A DNA stretch of 64,000 nt, taken from Hominenteromicrobium sp964531265 (GTDB lineage Bacteria; Bacillota; Clostridia; Oscillospirales; Acutalibacteraceae). A model generated the notes under the pieces. That model did no database searches. It was not told where the DNA came from and was given only the letters and a program-made list of their open reading frames with translations. Below, piece after piece: positions 16,742-25,096 of the stretch; positions within the stretch are counted from its first letter, which is position 1; each line of letters begins with the position of its first letter. The stretch spans positions 62,001-126,000 of the forward strand of contig CAZHDW010000003.1 of NCBI GenBank assembly GCA_964531265.1. The letters run 5' to 3'. The position numbers were made by a program, and so were the translations under genes.

Positions 16742-17599
16742 ATGTTTGGAAAAAGAGCGGATGGACGCCGTGTGAGGAGTATAGACCCCATACAGTGCAT
16801 CACACCGTATATCATGAAGACTCGTACCGACTCAATGAACATGTTCGAGGAGAACTTGGATTGCTCCGGTATGGATGCCTACATGAAGGAAAAAAGAGCC
16901 GAGGGTCTGCGCATGTCCTATATGCATCTGACAATTGCGGCGGTCGTTCGCACGATAGCGCTTCGCCCGAGACTGAATCGCTTTGTAATGAACGGCAGAA
17001 TATACACGCGTCCGAAAATCTGGGTCAGCTTTGTCGTTCATCACGATCTGCGCTCGGAGGATGACGGAACTACCATAAAGCTCTGCTTTGACGGCACGGA
17101 AAGCCTCAGAGAGCTGTGCGAAAAGATAGACGAGGCCATTATTCGTGAGACCACTCAGCACAAGGAGCAGAATGCCACGGATAAATTGGCAAAGCTCGTT
17201 ACGAGCGTTCCCGGCCCGATCATCAAGCTGATAGTCAACACACTCATGTGGATGGATAAGCACAATATCATGCCGAAGGCCGTAATCGACGCAAGTCCGT
17301 TCCACACCTCCATGTTTATAACGAATCTGCGTTCACTCGGCATTAACCATGTTTTCCACCATGTATATGAGTTCGGAACCACGGGAATCTTTGTTGCCAT
17401 AGGCAAGGAGCGCCGTACGCCGGAGGTTCAGGGCAGCAGCGTTGGCATAGGAAAGCAGATGGGTATGGCGGTCGTGTGTGATGAGCGCTTCTGCGACGGT
17501 CTGTATTTTGCAAGGTCGATGAAGATGATGAGAAAGTTCATCAACGACCCGAAGCTGATGGAAGACGCACTCGACAAGAAAATTGAAGACGAAGAATAA
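16742..17599 (+). CDS. Orphan E2-like acyltransferase-fold protein
   Basis: A 285-residue protein with the catalytic-domain fold of 2-oxoacid dehydrogenase E2 / chloramphenicol acetyltransferase. It has no lipoyl or E1/E3-binding domain. Family features are ITPYIMKTRTDSMNMFEE, the central SPFHTSMFITNLRSLGI segment and the C-terminal MAVVCDERFCDG. In true enzymes this last motif is DHRxxDG, with a catalytic His; here the position is Glu248. No E1, E3 or lipoate genes are nearby. It may be inactive, use other chemistry or be a binding protein. AGGAGGG precedes the ATG. Confidence 0.85.
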   Translation: MFGKRADGRRVRSIDPIQCITPYIMKTRTDSMNMFEENLDCSGMDAYMKEKRAEGLRMSYMHLTIAAVVRTIALRPRLNRFVMNGRIYTRPKIWVSFVVHHDLRSEDDGTTIKLCFDGTESLRELCEKIDEAIIRETTQHKEQNATDKLAKLVTSVPGPIIKLIVNTLMWMDKHNIMPKAVIDASPFHTSMFITNLRSLGINHVFHHVYEFGTTGIFVAIGKERRTPEVQGSSVGIGKQMGMAVVCDERFCDGLYFARSMKMMRKFINDPKLMEDALDKKIEDEE

Positions 17600-17604
17600 A
17601 AGCT

Positions 17605-17640
17605 CAGCCTCACCGGAAAGCTCCGGCGAGGCTGTTTTTT
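17605..17640. terminator. Terminator after E2-like gene
   Basis: CAGCCTC-A-CCGGA / TCCGG-C-GAGGCTG stem with one internal mismatch and a 4-nt loop, followed by TTTTTT; convergent with the M20 gene. Confidence 0.92.
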
Positions 17641-17642
17641 GC

Positions 17643-18860
17643 TTATTTGTGTTCGTTTAGCCAGCGCATAGCGGTGTGTGCGTGTACGGCGGCACCCACT
17701 GGGAGTGCAGCCTCGTCAAAACGCGCCATCGGATGATGCTGCGGATAGCGGTAGCCGTTTTCGGGATGTCCGGCAGCCATGGCGAGCATAATGGACGGCA
17801 CTTCCTGGCTGATATAGGCAAAGTCCTCGGAGCCGGCGGATTTAGAAGAGCTTCCGCCAAGCTTCTGCAATTCGGGAACGGTGAAGGTCATTTCCCGTCC
17901 GAGAAGTTCCCTGATATATTCCGGCATTTCCTCTGCAAGCGTTGGATCATTATAGAGCGTTGGGCAGCCGCTGCCGAAGCTTACCTCGGCCTTGGCTCTG
18001 AAAGCCGTCGCAACGGCACAGGAAATCTCGGATATTCTCTTTTTGAGGTATGCCCTGACATCCTCATCAAAGGTGCGCAGTGTTCCTCCAAGCTCGGCGG
18101 TGTCTGGGATAACATTTGAGGCAGTTCCTGCGTGGAAGGTTCCTATCGTCAGAACAGCTCGATCTGAGACCGCAAGCTCGCGTGCGCTGAGCTCCTGTAA
18201 AGCTATTACTATGTGTGCTGCGGCATTCAGTGGGTCGATACCGGCGTTTGGCATTGAGCCGTGACAACCGACACCCTGAACACGTATGGTGAAGTAATCA
18301 GCGGCCGGCGCGCTGACACCGGGAGCGGAGACGATGACCGTTCCGCTTGAAAAGGGCATACCTGCCATTACATGTATCATCATTGCCGCATCCGGGGTCG
18401 GGTCTTTGAGAACACCGTTAGCTATCATGTCGGAGGCACCCTCAAATATTTCCTCGGCTGGCTGGAACATCAGCTTTACTGTTCCGTCGATGTCATCCTC
18501 ATGGGCCTTGAGCAGCTTTGCCGCACCGATCAGCATTGCCGTGTGCATATCGTGACCACAGGCGTGCATATTGCCGTTTTCCGCCGCAAAGCTCTCACCG
18601 GATTCCTCCTTTATTGGCAGGGCATCCATATCGGCACGGAGCAGGAATGTCTTGCCCGGCTTCTTGCCGCCGATCACTGCGACAAGCCCGGCTTTTCCAC
18701 AGCTTTCCGCGTGAATGTTGAGCTTTTCAAGCTCATTTCTTACGATATCCACCGTATTTTCAATATCAAATCCGACGCCTGCCGAGCGGTGCAGGCTTCT
18801 ACGAACCCGGCTTAGCTCTTCGGAATAGGCTTTTGCTTCCGCATAGAGATCATATTTCAT
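17643..18860 (-). CDS. M20-family amidohydrolase (hippurate hydrolase-like)
   Basis: Peptidase M20D-type metal amidohydrolase (405 aa), acting on N-acyl amino acids. The metal site is visible in NMHACGHDMHTAML and the Glu pair in MFQPAEEIFEGA; a dimerisation lid follows (about 185-300) and the final His is in YPQHHPMARFDEAAL. The start ATG at 18860 has AAGGAAG upstream. Cytoplasmic, single gene. Confidence 0.93.
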   Translation of the reverse strand: MKYDLYAEAKAYSEELSRVRRSLHRSAGVGFDIENTVDIVRNELEKLNIHAESCGKAGLVAVIGGKKPGKTFLLRADMDALPIKEESGESFAAENGNMHACGHDMHTAMLIGAAKLLKAHEDDIDGTVKLMFQPAEEIFEGASDMIANGVLKDPTPDAAMMIHVMAGMPFSSGTVIVSAPGVSAPAADYFTIRVQGVGCHGSMPNAGIDPLNAAAHIVIALQELSARELAVSDRAVLTIGTFHAGTASNVIPDTAELGGTLRTFDEDVRAYLKKRISEISCAVATAFRAKAEVSFGSGCPTLYNDPTLAEEMPEYIRELLGREMTFTVPELQKLGGSSSKSAGSEDFAYISQEVPSIMLAMAAGHPENGYRYPQHHPMARFDEAALPVGAAVHAHTAMRWLNEHK

Positions 18861-18953
18861 ATCATTACTTCCTTTCAAGTATATTTTACCACATAGACCT
18901 GAAAATACAACAGCAAAATGCCTTTTGGGCATGGCAGGGATACATAACAGGTA

Positions 18954-18983
18954 TTGGACTTTATGACGTTCGTGTCGTACAAT
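18954..18983 (+). promoter_or_regulatory. Promoter of MATE gene
   Basis: TTGGAC (18954-18959), 18 bp, TACAAT (18978-18983), about 50 bp before the GTG start. Confidence 0.65.
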
Positions 18984-19030
18984 TTAGTCAGAAATAAGGC
19001 ACGGCCGGCCATGGAAAGGAAAGACATTAC

Positions 19031-20416
19031 GTGAAAGAAAAACTACTTAAGCTGATCGAACCGAAAACCACGCTGAGCGAAGATCGTAAGCTCTTTTCAA
19101 ACAACGACATAGCAAAGCTCGTCATACCGCTGTTTTTCGAGCAATTGCTGGTCATGCTTGTTGGTATTGCGGATACCTTCATGATAAGCTATGCCGGTGA
19201 TGCTGCTGTGTCCGGTGTGTCCCTTGTAAATATGTTCAACACCATATTTATATATCTTTTCACTGCTTTGGCTTCGGGCGGCGCGGTGGTAGTCAGCCAG
19301 TATCTCGGCAGTCGGGATAGGAAAAACAGCAATCGCTCGGCGGGGCAGCTCCTAGCGGTTATAACGCTGCTTGGCCTTGTAATGATGATCGTTTCGCTCA
19401 TCTGGAACAGGCAGATACTCGGCTTTCTTTTTGGCGGTGTTGAGGGCTCGGTAATGGAGGCCGGTGTCACTTACCTCAGAATTTCCGCCGTGGCATTCCC
19501 GTTCATGGCCGTGTATAATTCGGGTGCGGCGCTGTTCCGCAGCATGGGTAAAACGAAGTACACCATGTACATTTCAATTATCGCAAATATCATAAATCTT
19601 GTCGGTAACTCCATCGGTATATTCGTGCTCCATGCAGGTGTGGCCGGCGTTGCATATCCAACCCTCATATCCCATATTTTCTCCGCCGTAGTTATTACTG
19701 TGATGTGCTTTGACAGAAAGTATGCCGTGTATTATGATATGAAGGACATCCTGCGCTTTGACGGCGGCATGATAGGCAGAATAATGAAGGTAGCGGTGCC
19801 GAATGGTATAGAAAACGGCCTTTTCCAGCTCATCAAGGTGGCTCTCAGCAGCATTACCGCAATGTTCGGCACAGCACAGATAGCCGCAAACGGCATTGCG
19901 CAGAGCTTCTGGTCGCTGGCAGCGCTCATGGGCGTGGCACTCGGGCCGGCCTTTATAACAATAATCGGAAGATGCATGGGTGCCGGTGATGTTGAAGCAG
20001 CGGAGTATTACATGAAGAAGATGACACGTCTGACGCTTGTGGCATCGGTGCTCTGGAATGCGCTTGTTCTGGCGGTAACACCGTTCTTCATGCGCTTCTA
20101 TCCCTTGGGCGAAGAGGTGATTTCACTTGTGATATGGCTGGTAGTGATTCACAATGTCTTCAATGCGATACTCTATCCGTTCTCGGGAGTAATGTCCAAC
20201 GGCCTGCGTGCAGCGGGAGATGTCAAGTATGCCATGTACGTGTCAATCATTTCGACTGTGGCCGCAAGACTGCTGCTTTCCGTTGTGTTCGGAATATGGC
20301 TCAATATGGGCGTTATAGGAATCGCACTTGCGATGTGCAGTGACTGGGCAGTGAGAGCCGTATGCGTCTACGCACGCTACAGGTCGGGCAAGTGGAAGCA
20401 GCACAAAGTCATATAA
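19031..20416 (+). CDS. MATE-family efflux transporter
   Basis: Multidrug and toxin extrusion antiporter (461 aa) with twelve predicted membrane helices in two repeats. MATE features include the opening LVIPLFFEQLLVMLVGIADTFMIS, VSQYLGS and the second-half VPNGIENGLFQLIKVALS. It exports cationic drugs or metabolites using Na+ or H+. The start is a GTG at 19031 preceded by GGAAAGGAAAG. A co-directional AKR gene follows 37 bp later. Confidence 0.95.
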   Translation: MKEKLLKLIEPKTTLSEDRKLFSNNDIAKLVIPLFFEQLLVMLVGIADTFMISYAGDAAVSGVSLVNMFNTIFIYLFTALASGGAVVVSQYLGSRDRKNSNRSAGQLLAVITLLGLVMMIVSLIWNRQILGFLFGGVEGSVMEAGVTYLRISAVAFPFMAVYNSGAALFRSMGKTKYTMYISIIANIINLVGNSIGIFVLHAGVAGVAYPTLISHIFSAVVITVMCFDRKYAVYYDMKDILRFDGGMIGRIMKVAVPNGIENGLFQLIKVALSSITAMFGTAQIAANGIAQSFWSLAALMGVALGPAFITIIGRCMGAGDVEAAEYYMKKMTRLTLVASVLWNALVLAVTPFFMRFYPLGEEVISLVIWLVVIHNVFNAILYPFSGVMSNGLRAAGDVKYAMYVSIISTVAARLLLSVVFGIWLNMGVIGIALAMCSDWAVRAVCVYARYRSGKWKQHKVI

Positions 20417-20453
20417 TTAAGCATTAGCTGATTTACATGAAAGGAAGAGTAAT

Positions 20454-21431
20454 ATGAAATACGCAGAGCTCGGAAATTCTGGAATTAAGGTCTCCCGTGC
20501 GTGCATGGGCTGCATGGGGTTCGGCGATGCCGCCGCAGGTATGCATAATTGGACTCTCGGCGAGGACGAGAGCCGCGAAATCATAAGGTACGCATTGGAG
20601 CAGGGAATCAATTTCTTTGATACCGCGATAGGCTACCAGGGAGGAACGAGCGAGCAGTATGTTGGCCGCATTCTGCGAGATCTCGCAAGGCGCGAGGATG
20701 TTGTGGTTGCGACCAAGTTTCCGAGCCGCAACCCCGAGATGAAGCTTTCAGGGCAGGAATACGTCACAAAAATGCTCGACACGAGCCTTAAAAACCTCGG
20801 TATGGACTATGTTGACCTCTACATCCTGCATATGTGGGACTATAATACGCCCCTCTATGAGATAATGGATGGCCTGAATAACGCGGTGAAGGCCGGAAAA
20901 GTGCGCGCAATAGGCGTGTCAAACTGCTATGCATATCAGCTTGCAAAGGCAAATGCATTGGCGGAGAGGGAGGGCTTTGCGAAGTTCGTTTCGGTTCAGG
21001 GACACTATAATCTGATCTTCCGTGAGGAGGAGCGCGAAATGGCGAGGCTGTGCAGGGAGGATAATATCGCAATGACTCCGTACAGCGCTCTGGCCGCCGG
21101 AAGACTTTCCAGAATGCCCGGTGAAACAACGAAACGCCTTGAAATGGACGCGTTTGCAAAGACGAAGTACGACGCAACGGAGGAACAGGACAATGCGATA
21201 ATCCTGCGTGTGGCGGAGCTTGCCAAAAAATACGGCAGAAGCATGACGGAGATTGCGCTTGCATGGCTGTTGACTAAGGTGACTTCGCCCGTCATAGGCA
21301 TGACTAAGCCGTCCCATGTCGACGGAGCGGTGAATGCCGTGAATATCGAGCTTTCCGAGCAGGATTGTGCATATCTTGAAGAGTTGTATGTGCCGCATAA
21401 GCTCGTCGGAGTTATGGCGAATAACCGATAA
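20454..21431 (+). CDS. Aldo/keto reductase (no iron-sulfur tail)
   Basis: NADPH-dependent aldo/keto reductase (325 aa), TIM barrel only. The catalytic tetrad is visible: Asp and Tyr in FFDTAIGYQGG, Lys in VVVATKFPS and His in YILHMWDY. The closest general type is the YhdN/IolS-like reductases. GGAAG precedes the ATG. It is in line with the MATE gene and the beta-propeller gene that follows, but a separate 100-bp gap precedes the latter. Confidence 0.93.
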   Translation: MKYAELGNSGIKVSRACMGCMGFGDAAAGMHNWTLGEDESREIIRYALEQGINFFDTAIGYQGGTSEQYVGRILRDLARREDVVVATKFPSRNPEMKLSGQEYVTKMLDTSLKNLGMDYVDLYILHMWDYNTPLYEIMDGLNNAVKAGKVRAIGVSNCYAYQLAKANALAEREGFAKFVSVQGHYNLIFREEEREMARLCREDNIAMTPYSALAAGRLSRMPGETTKRLEMDAFAKTKYDATEEQDNAIILRVAELAKKYGRSMTEIALAWLLTKVTSPVIGMTKPSHVDGAVNAVNIELSEQDCAYLEELYVPHKLVGVMANNR

Positions 21432-21532
21432 CCAATGAATCCATTGACAAAATAGACGAATATTGCGTCCTTTTATCATAGCATTTGCTAATTGAATGCC
21501 GGTTTTTGCTGTGCTAAAATAGCATCAGATGA

Positions 21533-21548
21533 GTGGCTGGGGAGCCAC
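21533..21548 (+). promoter_or_regulatory. Small hairpin in leader of beta-propeller gene
   Basis: GTGGCT-GGGG-AGCCAC, a perfect 6-bp stem ending about 24 bases before the chosen start codon at 21572. Could modulate translation; function unproven. Confidence 0.4.
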
Positions 21549-21571
21549 GTTGTATGAAAGGATGCGATAAA

Positions 21572-22531
21572 ATGTCTATTCAGGAGCAGAAGGAGCTCTT
21601 TGAGCAGCAAAAGGCTGGAAAGATATATGAGAGCAAAACACTGGTTTTTAACGGTGTGGACGGCTTTGATGTTTACAATTGCTCGGTTCCGTTTTCGTTC
21701 AACGGAAAGACGTACATGTACGGCAGAGTGGAGCGGCGCGCGGAGTGGGCACGCTCATGGGTAAGACTTTTCGAAAAGACGGGCGAGGACGAATACACGC
21801 TTGTGCCGGAGCATATGATCTATCAGCTTGAGGATCCGTTTGTAAGTATCATTCATGGCGAATTGGTGCTTGGCGGCACGCATGTGCGCAAGAGAAGCGG
21901 CGAGATAGATACTTATTACGGCTATTTCTACCGCGGTACCGATATTAATGATCTCGACTACTTCACGACAGGCCCGGATTATATGAAGGACATCAGACTG
22001 GTTGAACTGTCTGACGGACGCATCGGAGTCTTTTCAAGGCCGAGAAACGAGGAGATAGTCAAAAAGTACGGCAGCGAATCAATGATCGGCTTTGCCATTA
22101 TCAATGACCTTGATGAGCTGACGGATGATGTTATCTTTAACGCAAAGCCGATAGAGGGTATCTTCGACGACGGCGAATGGGGCGGATGCAATCAGCCGAT
22201 ACTACTTGAAAACGGCAAAATAGGCATAATCGGCCATCAGAGCTACATTCAGCCGCTTGAAAACGGCGAGGAGCTTTCCGTATACGTGAACACAGCCTTT
22301 GAGTTCTCACCGGACACCTTTGAGGTGACGCATAACAGGGTCATCGCAACACGCTCCTGTTACCCCGACGGCCCGGCAAAGAAGCCGAATCTTGTGGATT
22401 GCACCTTCACCTCCGGTATGGTAATGAGGGAGGACGGCAGGGCGGATCTCTACGGCGGCATGGGCGATGTGCACGAGGGCAGGATAGTCATTGATTATCC
22501 GTTCAGTGCTCCGCCGGCAAAAATAAACTGA
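21572..22531 (+). CDS. DUF1861-like five-bladed beta-propeller protein
   Basis: A 319-residue cytoplasmic protein. It resembles DUF1861, a family related to the GH43/GH130 five-bladed propellers. Propeller-like repeats can be followed through FNGVDGFDVYNCSVPF, FSFNGKTYMYGRVE, IRLVELSDGRIGVFSRP, GGCNQPILLENGKIGIIGHQS and LYGGMGDVHEGRIVI. Possible glycosidase or phosphorylase activity is inferred from fold only. The ATG at 21572 has AAAGGA well spaced; the frame opens earlier at 21533 without a good site. It lies just upstream of the glycyl radical enzyme operon, separated by a terminator. Confidence 0.7.
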   Translation: MSIQEQKELFEQQKAGKIYESKTLVFNGVDGFDVYNCSVPFSFNGKTYMYGRVERRAEWARSWVRLFEKTGEDEYTLVPEHMIYQLEDPFVSIIHGELVLGGTHVRKRSGEIDTYYGYFYRGTDINDLDYFTTGPDYMKDIRLVELSDGRIGVFSRPRNEEIVKKYGSESMIGFAIINDLDELTDDVIFNAKPIEGIFDDGEWGGCNQPILLENGKIGIIGHQSYIQPLENGEELSVYVNTAFEFSPDTFEVTHNRVIATRSCYPDGPAKKPNLVDCTFTSGMVMREDGRADLYGGMGDVHEGRIVIDYPFSAPPAKIN

Positions 22532-22540
22532 CAGAAAACA

Positions 22541-22574
22541 ATCCGCAGTCCTAAGCGACTGCGGATCATTTTTT
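22541..22574 (+). terminator. Terminator after beta-propeller gene
   Basis: Ten-bp stem ATCCGCAGTC / GACTGCGGAT with a 6-nt loop, then CATTTTTT. Confidence 0.93.
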
Positions 22575-22751
22575 ATGGCTCGGTAAGCCTCAGCTCTGTA
22601 ATTAAGACGAGAATGAGCATTACCGGCAAATCTTACAAAACTCTGAAGAAAGCTTAACGCTTCCCAAAGAAAACCGGAATTCTATGGACAAAAAATATAT
22701 ATTCTGCTATTCTTGATTCGAAAAAGGTTTTAGATATATCGACTGCGACGC

Positions 22752-22785
22752 GCCGTGCCTTCCTCCTGTGGGGCACGGCATTTTT
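22752..22785 (+). terminator. Second terminator upstream of the AKR-GRE operon
   Basis: Eight-bp GC-rich stem GCCGTGCC / GGCACGGC followed by ATTTTT. No coding region was found between it and the terminator at 22541, so it either ends a short RNA (from about 22600-22785) or is a backup stop insulating the next promoter. The rest of the 337-bp gap has no other feature I can support. Confidence 0.75.
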
Positions 22786-22800
22786 CTGTTTATTATCGGA

Positions 22801-22829
22801 TTGCTTTCTTACTTCTCGTGCTGTATAAT
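22801..22829 (+). promoter_or_regulatory. Promoter of the glycyl radical enzyme operon
   Basis: TTGCTT (22801-22806), 17 bp, consensus TATAAT (22824-22829), about 40 bp before the first gene. It lies after the terminator at 22752, so the operon is transcribed independently. Confidence 0.8.
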
Positions 22830-22868
22830 GAAAAATACAGTAAGAGCTTTGAAGCGGAGGAAATTTAT

Positions 22869-23876
22869 ATGGAATACAGAACACTTGGAAAAACAGGACT
22901 CAGAATATCCCGTGTGGGCTTTGGCGGAATCCCTATTCAGAGAATAGACGCAGAGGGCACTGCACAGCTCATGAAGATGCTCGTTGAGAGCGGCGTAAAC
23001 TACATAGATACTGCTCGTGCATACACAGTAAGTGAGAGCTATCTCGGTGAGGCTCTTGAGGGCATAAGGGATAAATTCATACTTGCTACAAAGAGCATGG
23101 CGCGCACAAAGGAGGCAATGGCGGCGGATATCGACACCAGCCTTAAAAATCTGCGTACAGACCATATAGAGCTCTATCAGGTGCATAACCCGAACATGCA
23201 GCAGCTTGAGCAGGTCATGGCCGAGGGCGGTGCGCTGGAGGCTCTTTTTGAGGCGAGGGATGCCGGGAAAATAGGGCATATCGGACTTACGGCACACTCA
23301 AAGGAGGTCTTTGAGAAAGCTCTGGAGCTCGACTGGGTGGAAACGATAATGTTCCCGTACAACATCGTTGAAACACACGGTGAGGAGCTGATACATGCAT
23401 GTGCAGAAAAGAATATCGGCTTCGTCGCAATGAAGCCCCTTGCAGGCGGCGCTATCGAGAACGGTACTCTTGCCATGCGCTTTATAGCGGCAAATCCCGA
23501 TGTTACGGTGATAATTCCCGGCATGGCGGAGGCAAAGGAGATAGAGGAGAATATTTCCGCTGCGGCATGTACCGAAGAGCTCAGCGAGGCGGAGCTTTCG
23601 AAAATCGATGCAGTGCGTGAGGAGCTCGGTACTCAGTTCTGCCGTCGCTGCAATTACTGTGCACCATGTACAGTCGGCATCAGCATACCGAATGTGTTCC
23701 TTTTTGACGGTTATTTGCAGAGATACGGTCTTGAGGGCTGGGCAAGGGAGAGATATGCAACCTTGGCGGTAAAGGCCTCGGGCTGTGTAGAATGCGGTGC
23801 ATGTGAGCCGCGCTGCCCGTATGGACTGCCGATACGCGAAATGCTCAAAAAGGCAGCAGAGGATTTCGGAGAATAA
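22869..23876 (+). CDS. Ferredoxin-tailed aldo/keto reductase (GRE operon)
   Basis: Aldo/keto reductase barrel (about 1-265) with a C-terminal two-cluster ferredoxin-like domain, 335 aa. The barrel has YIDTARAYTVSESYLGEAL with Asp and Tyr, Lys in FILATKS and His in LYQVHNP, the standard tetrad. The tail has FCRRCNYCAPC and CVECGACEPRCP, ligands for [4Fe-4S] clusters. It may couple carbonyl/alcohol interconversion to ferredoxin. GGAGG precedes the ATG at 22869. It is the first gene of a five-gene operon with rhaM, GRE activase, GRE and GH127, suggesting a role in reducing or oxidising a sugar intermediate. It is a distant paralogue of the 4168 gene. Confidence 0.92.
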   Translation: MEYRTLGKTGLRISRVGFGGIPIQRIDAEGTAQLMKMLVESGVNYIDTARAYTVSESYLGEALEGIRDKFILATKSMARTKEAMAADIDTSLKNLRTDHIELYQVHNPNMQQLEQVMAEGGALEALFEARDAGKIGHIGLTAHSKEVFEKALELDWVETIMFPYNIVETHGEELIHACAEKNIGFVAMKPLAGGAIENGTLAMRFIAANPDVTVIIPGMAEAKEIEENISAAACTEELSEAELSKIDAVREELGTQFCRRCNYCAPCTVGISIPNVFLFDGYLQRYGLEGWARERYATLAVKASGCVECGACEPRCPYGLPIREMLKKAAEDFGE

Positions 23877-23903
23877 ATTCTTTAAAGTAAAGGGGAAGTT
23901 GTT

Positions 23904-24215
23904 ATGCGCAAGAGCTTTAAGATGAAATTGTATCCCGGCATGGCGGAGGAATACGAGAGACGCCACAATCTTCTTTGGCCGGAGATGAAGGACATGATAC
24001 ATTCCCATGGCGGACATAATTACAGCATTTTCCTCGATGAGGAGACCATGGTGCTGTACGGGTACATAGAGATAGATGACCCCGAGCTTTGGGCAAAGAG
24101 TGCCGATACCGCTATTAACCGCAAGTGGTGGGATTTTATGGCGGATATCATGGAGACCAATCCGGATAACAGCCCGGTAAGCATCGACCTTAAGCCCGTT
24201 TTCCACCTGGACTGA
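23904..24215 (+). CDS. rhaM: L-rhamnose mutarotase
   Basis: A 103-residue dimeric alpha/beta-barrel epimerase that interconverts alpha and beta anomers of L-rhamnose and, in relatives, similar L-sugars. It is easily aligned by eye with E. coli RhaM: EEYERRHNLLWPEM contains Tyr17 and His21, corresponding to the catalytic Tyr18 and His22. KWW and NPDNSPVS are also kept. The gene lies 27 bp after the AKR and 12 bp before the activase with its own GGGGAAG site. No rhamnose isomerase, kinase or aldolase is present in the window, so the actual sugar is open. Confidence 0.93.
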   Translation: MRKSFKMKLYPGMAEEYERRHNLLWPEMKDMIHSHGGHNYSIFLDEETMVLYGYIEIDDPELWAKSADTAINRKWWDFMADIMETNPDNSPVSIDLKPVFHLD

Positions 24216-24227
24216 CGGAGGAGCGTC

Positions 24228-25076
24228 ATGTCCGTGGAGGGTATAGTCTTTGATATAGAGGAGTTTGCCGTGTTCGACGGCCCGGGGATAAGGACGGCGG
24301 TGTTCCTCAAGGGCTGTCCGCTCAGGTGCAATTGGTGTCATAACCCGGAGGGGCTTTCCGTAAGGCCGCAAAGGGTCGTGTCGAGCCTCTGTAAGGGTTG
24401 TGGTCGCTGTCATGAGGTGTGCGAAAGCCCGGAGCACTGTATCGGCTGCGGAAAATGTGTGGATGTCTGCCCCACGGGATGCATCAGCATTGCGGGAAAA
24501 AGCTGTACAGCGCCGGAGCTTGCGGAAAAGCTTTCGGTGAATAAGGATATCCTCAAAATGAACGGCGGCGGAATAACCTTCAGCGGCGGAGAATGCACGA
24601 TGCAGGCTGATTTCATGCTGGCTGTTCGTGAAAGAATGCCGGATGTACATTTTGCCATTGAGACCTGCGGCTATTGCGACAGCGATACCTTCAAAAGGGT
24701 CATTGACAGTATGGAGCTCATTATGTTCGATATAAAGCACACCGATGCGGCTGAGCATAAGAGGTACACCGGGGTGGACAATGCGCTGATAAAGCGCAAT
24801 CTGGATATTCTCATCGACAGCGGCAAGCCGTTCATAGCGCGTGTCCCGGTGATTCCGGGAGTGAATGATTCGGAGGAGAATTTGACGGAAACCGCAAAAT
24901 GGCTTGTGGGCGCAAAAAATCTTATCTGTGTTGAGCTTCTGCCATATAACAGGGCGGCAGGAGCAAAATACAGCAGTGTCGGAATGCAATATGCCCCTGC
25001 GTTTGACGAGACGGTCTCTCCGAATATGCAGAGCGATTGTTTTTCGCGTTTTGGAATACCGGTAAAAATCATGTGA
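24228..25076 (+). CDS. Glycyl radical enzyme activating enzyme (radical SAM)
   Basis: Radical-SAM activase (282 aa) that abstracts a hydrogen from the glycine of its partner using S-adenosylmethionine. The cluster motif CPLRCNWC is at about residues 30-37, preceded by FDGPGIRTAVFLKGC. A two-cluster ferredoxin insert follows (CKGCGRCHEVC and CIGCGKCVDVCP, about 55-85), as in dehydratase-type activases rather than PFL activase. The GGGITFSGGECTMQ motif for SAM binding is also present. The GRE start lies 20 bp after its stop. The short gap and matching family type make the partner assignment strong. Confidence 0.95.
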   Translation: MSVEGIVFDIEEFAVFDGPGIRTAVFLKGCPLRCNWCHNPEGLSVRPQRVVSSLCKGCGRCHEVCESPEHCIGCGKCVDVCPTGCISIAGKSCTAPELAEKLSVNKDILKMNGGGITFSGGECTMQADFMLAVRERMPDVHFAIETCGYCDSDTFKRVIDSMELIMFDIKHTDAAEHKRYTGVDNALIKRNLDILIDSGKPFIARVPVIPGVNDSEENLTETAKWLVGAKNLICVELLPYNRAAGAKYSSVGMQYAPAFDETVSPNMQSDCFSRFGIPVKIM

Positions 25077-25096
25077 GACCTGGGAGGAGCATCACA

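Noticed and set aside
23298..24989. 563-codon minus-strand open frame across AKR, rhaM and the activase
   Set aside because: It runs antisense to three clearly real genes and its composition (His/Cys/Tyr-rich) is typical of a complementary-strand shadow.
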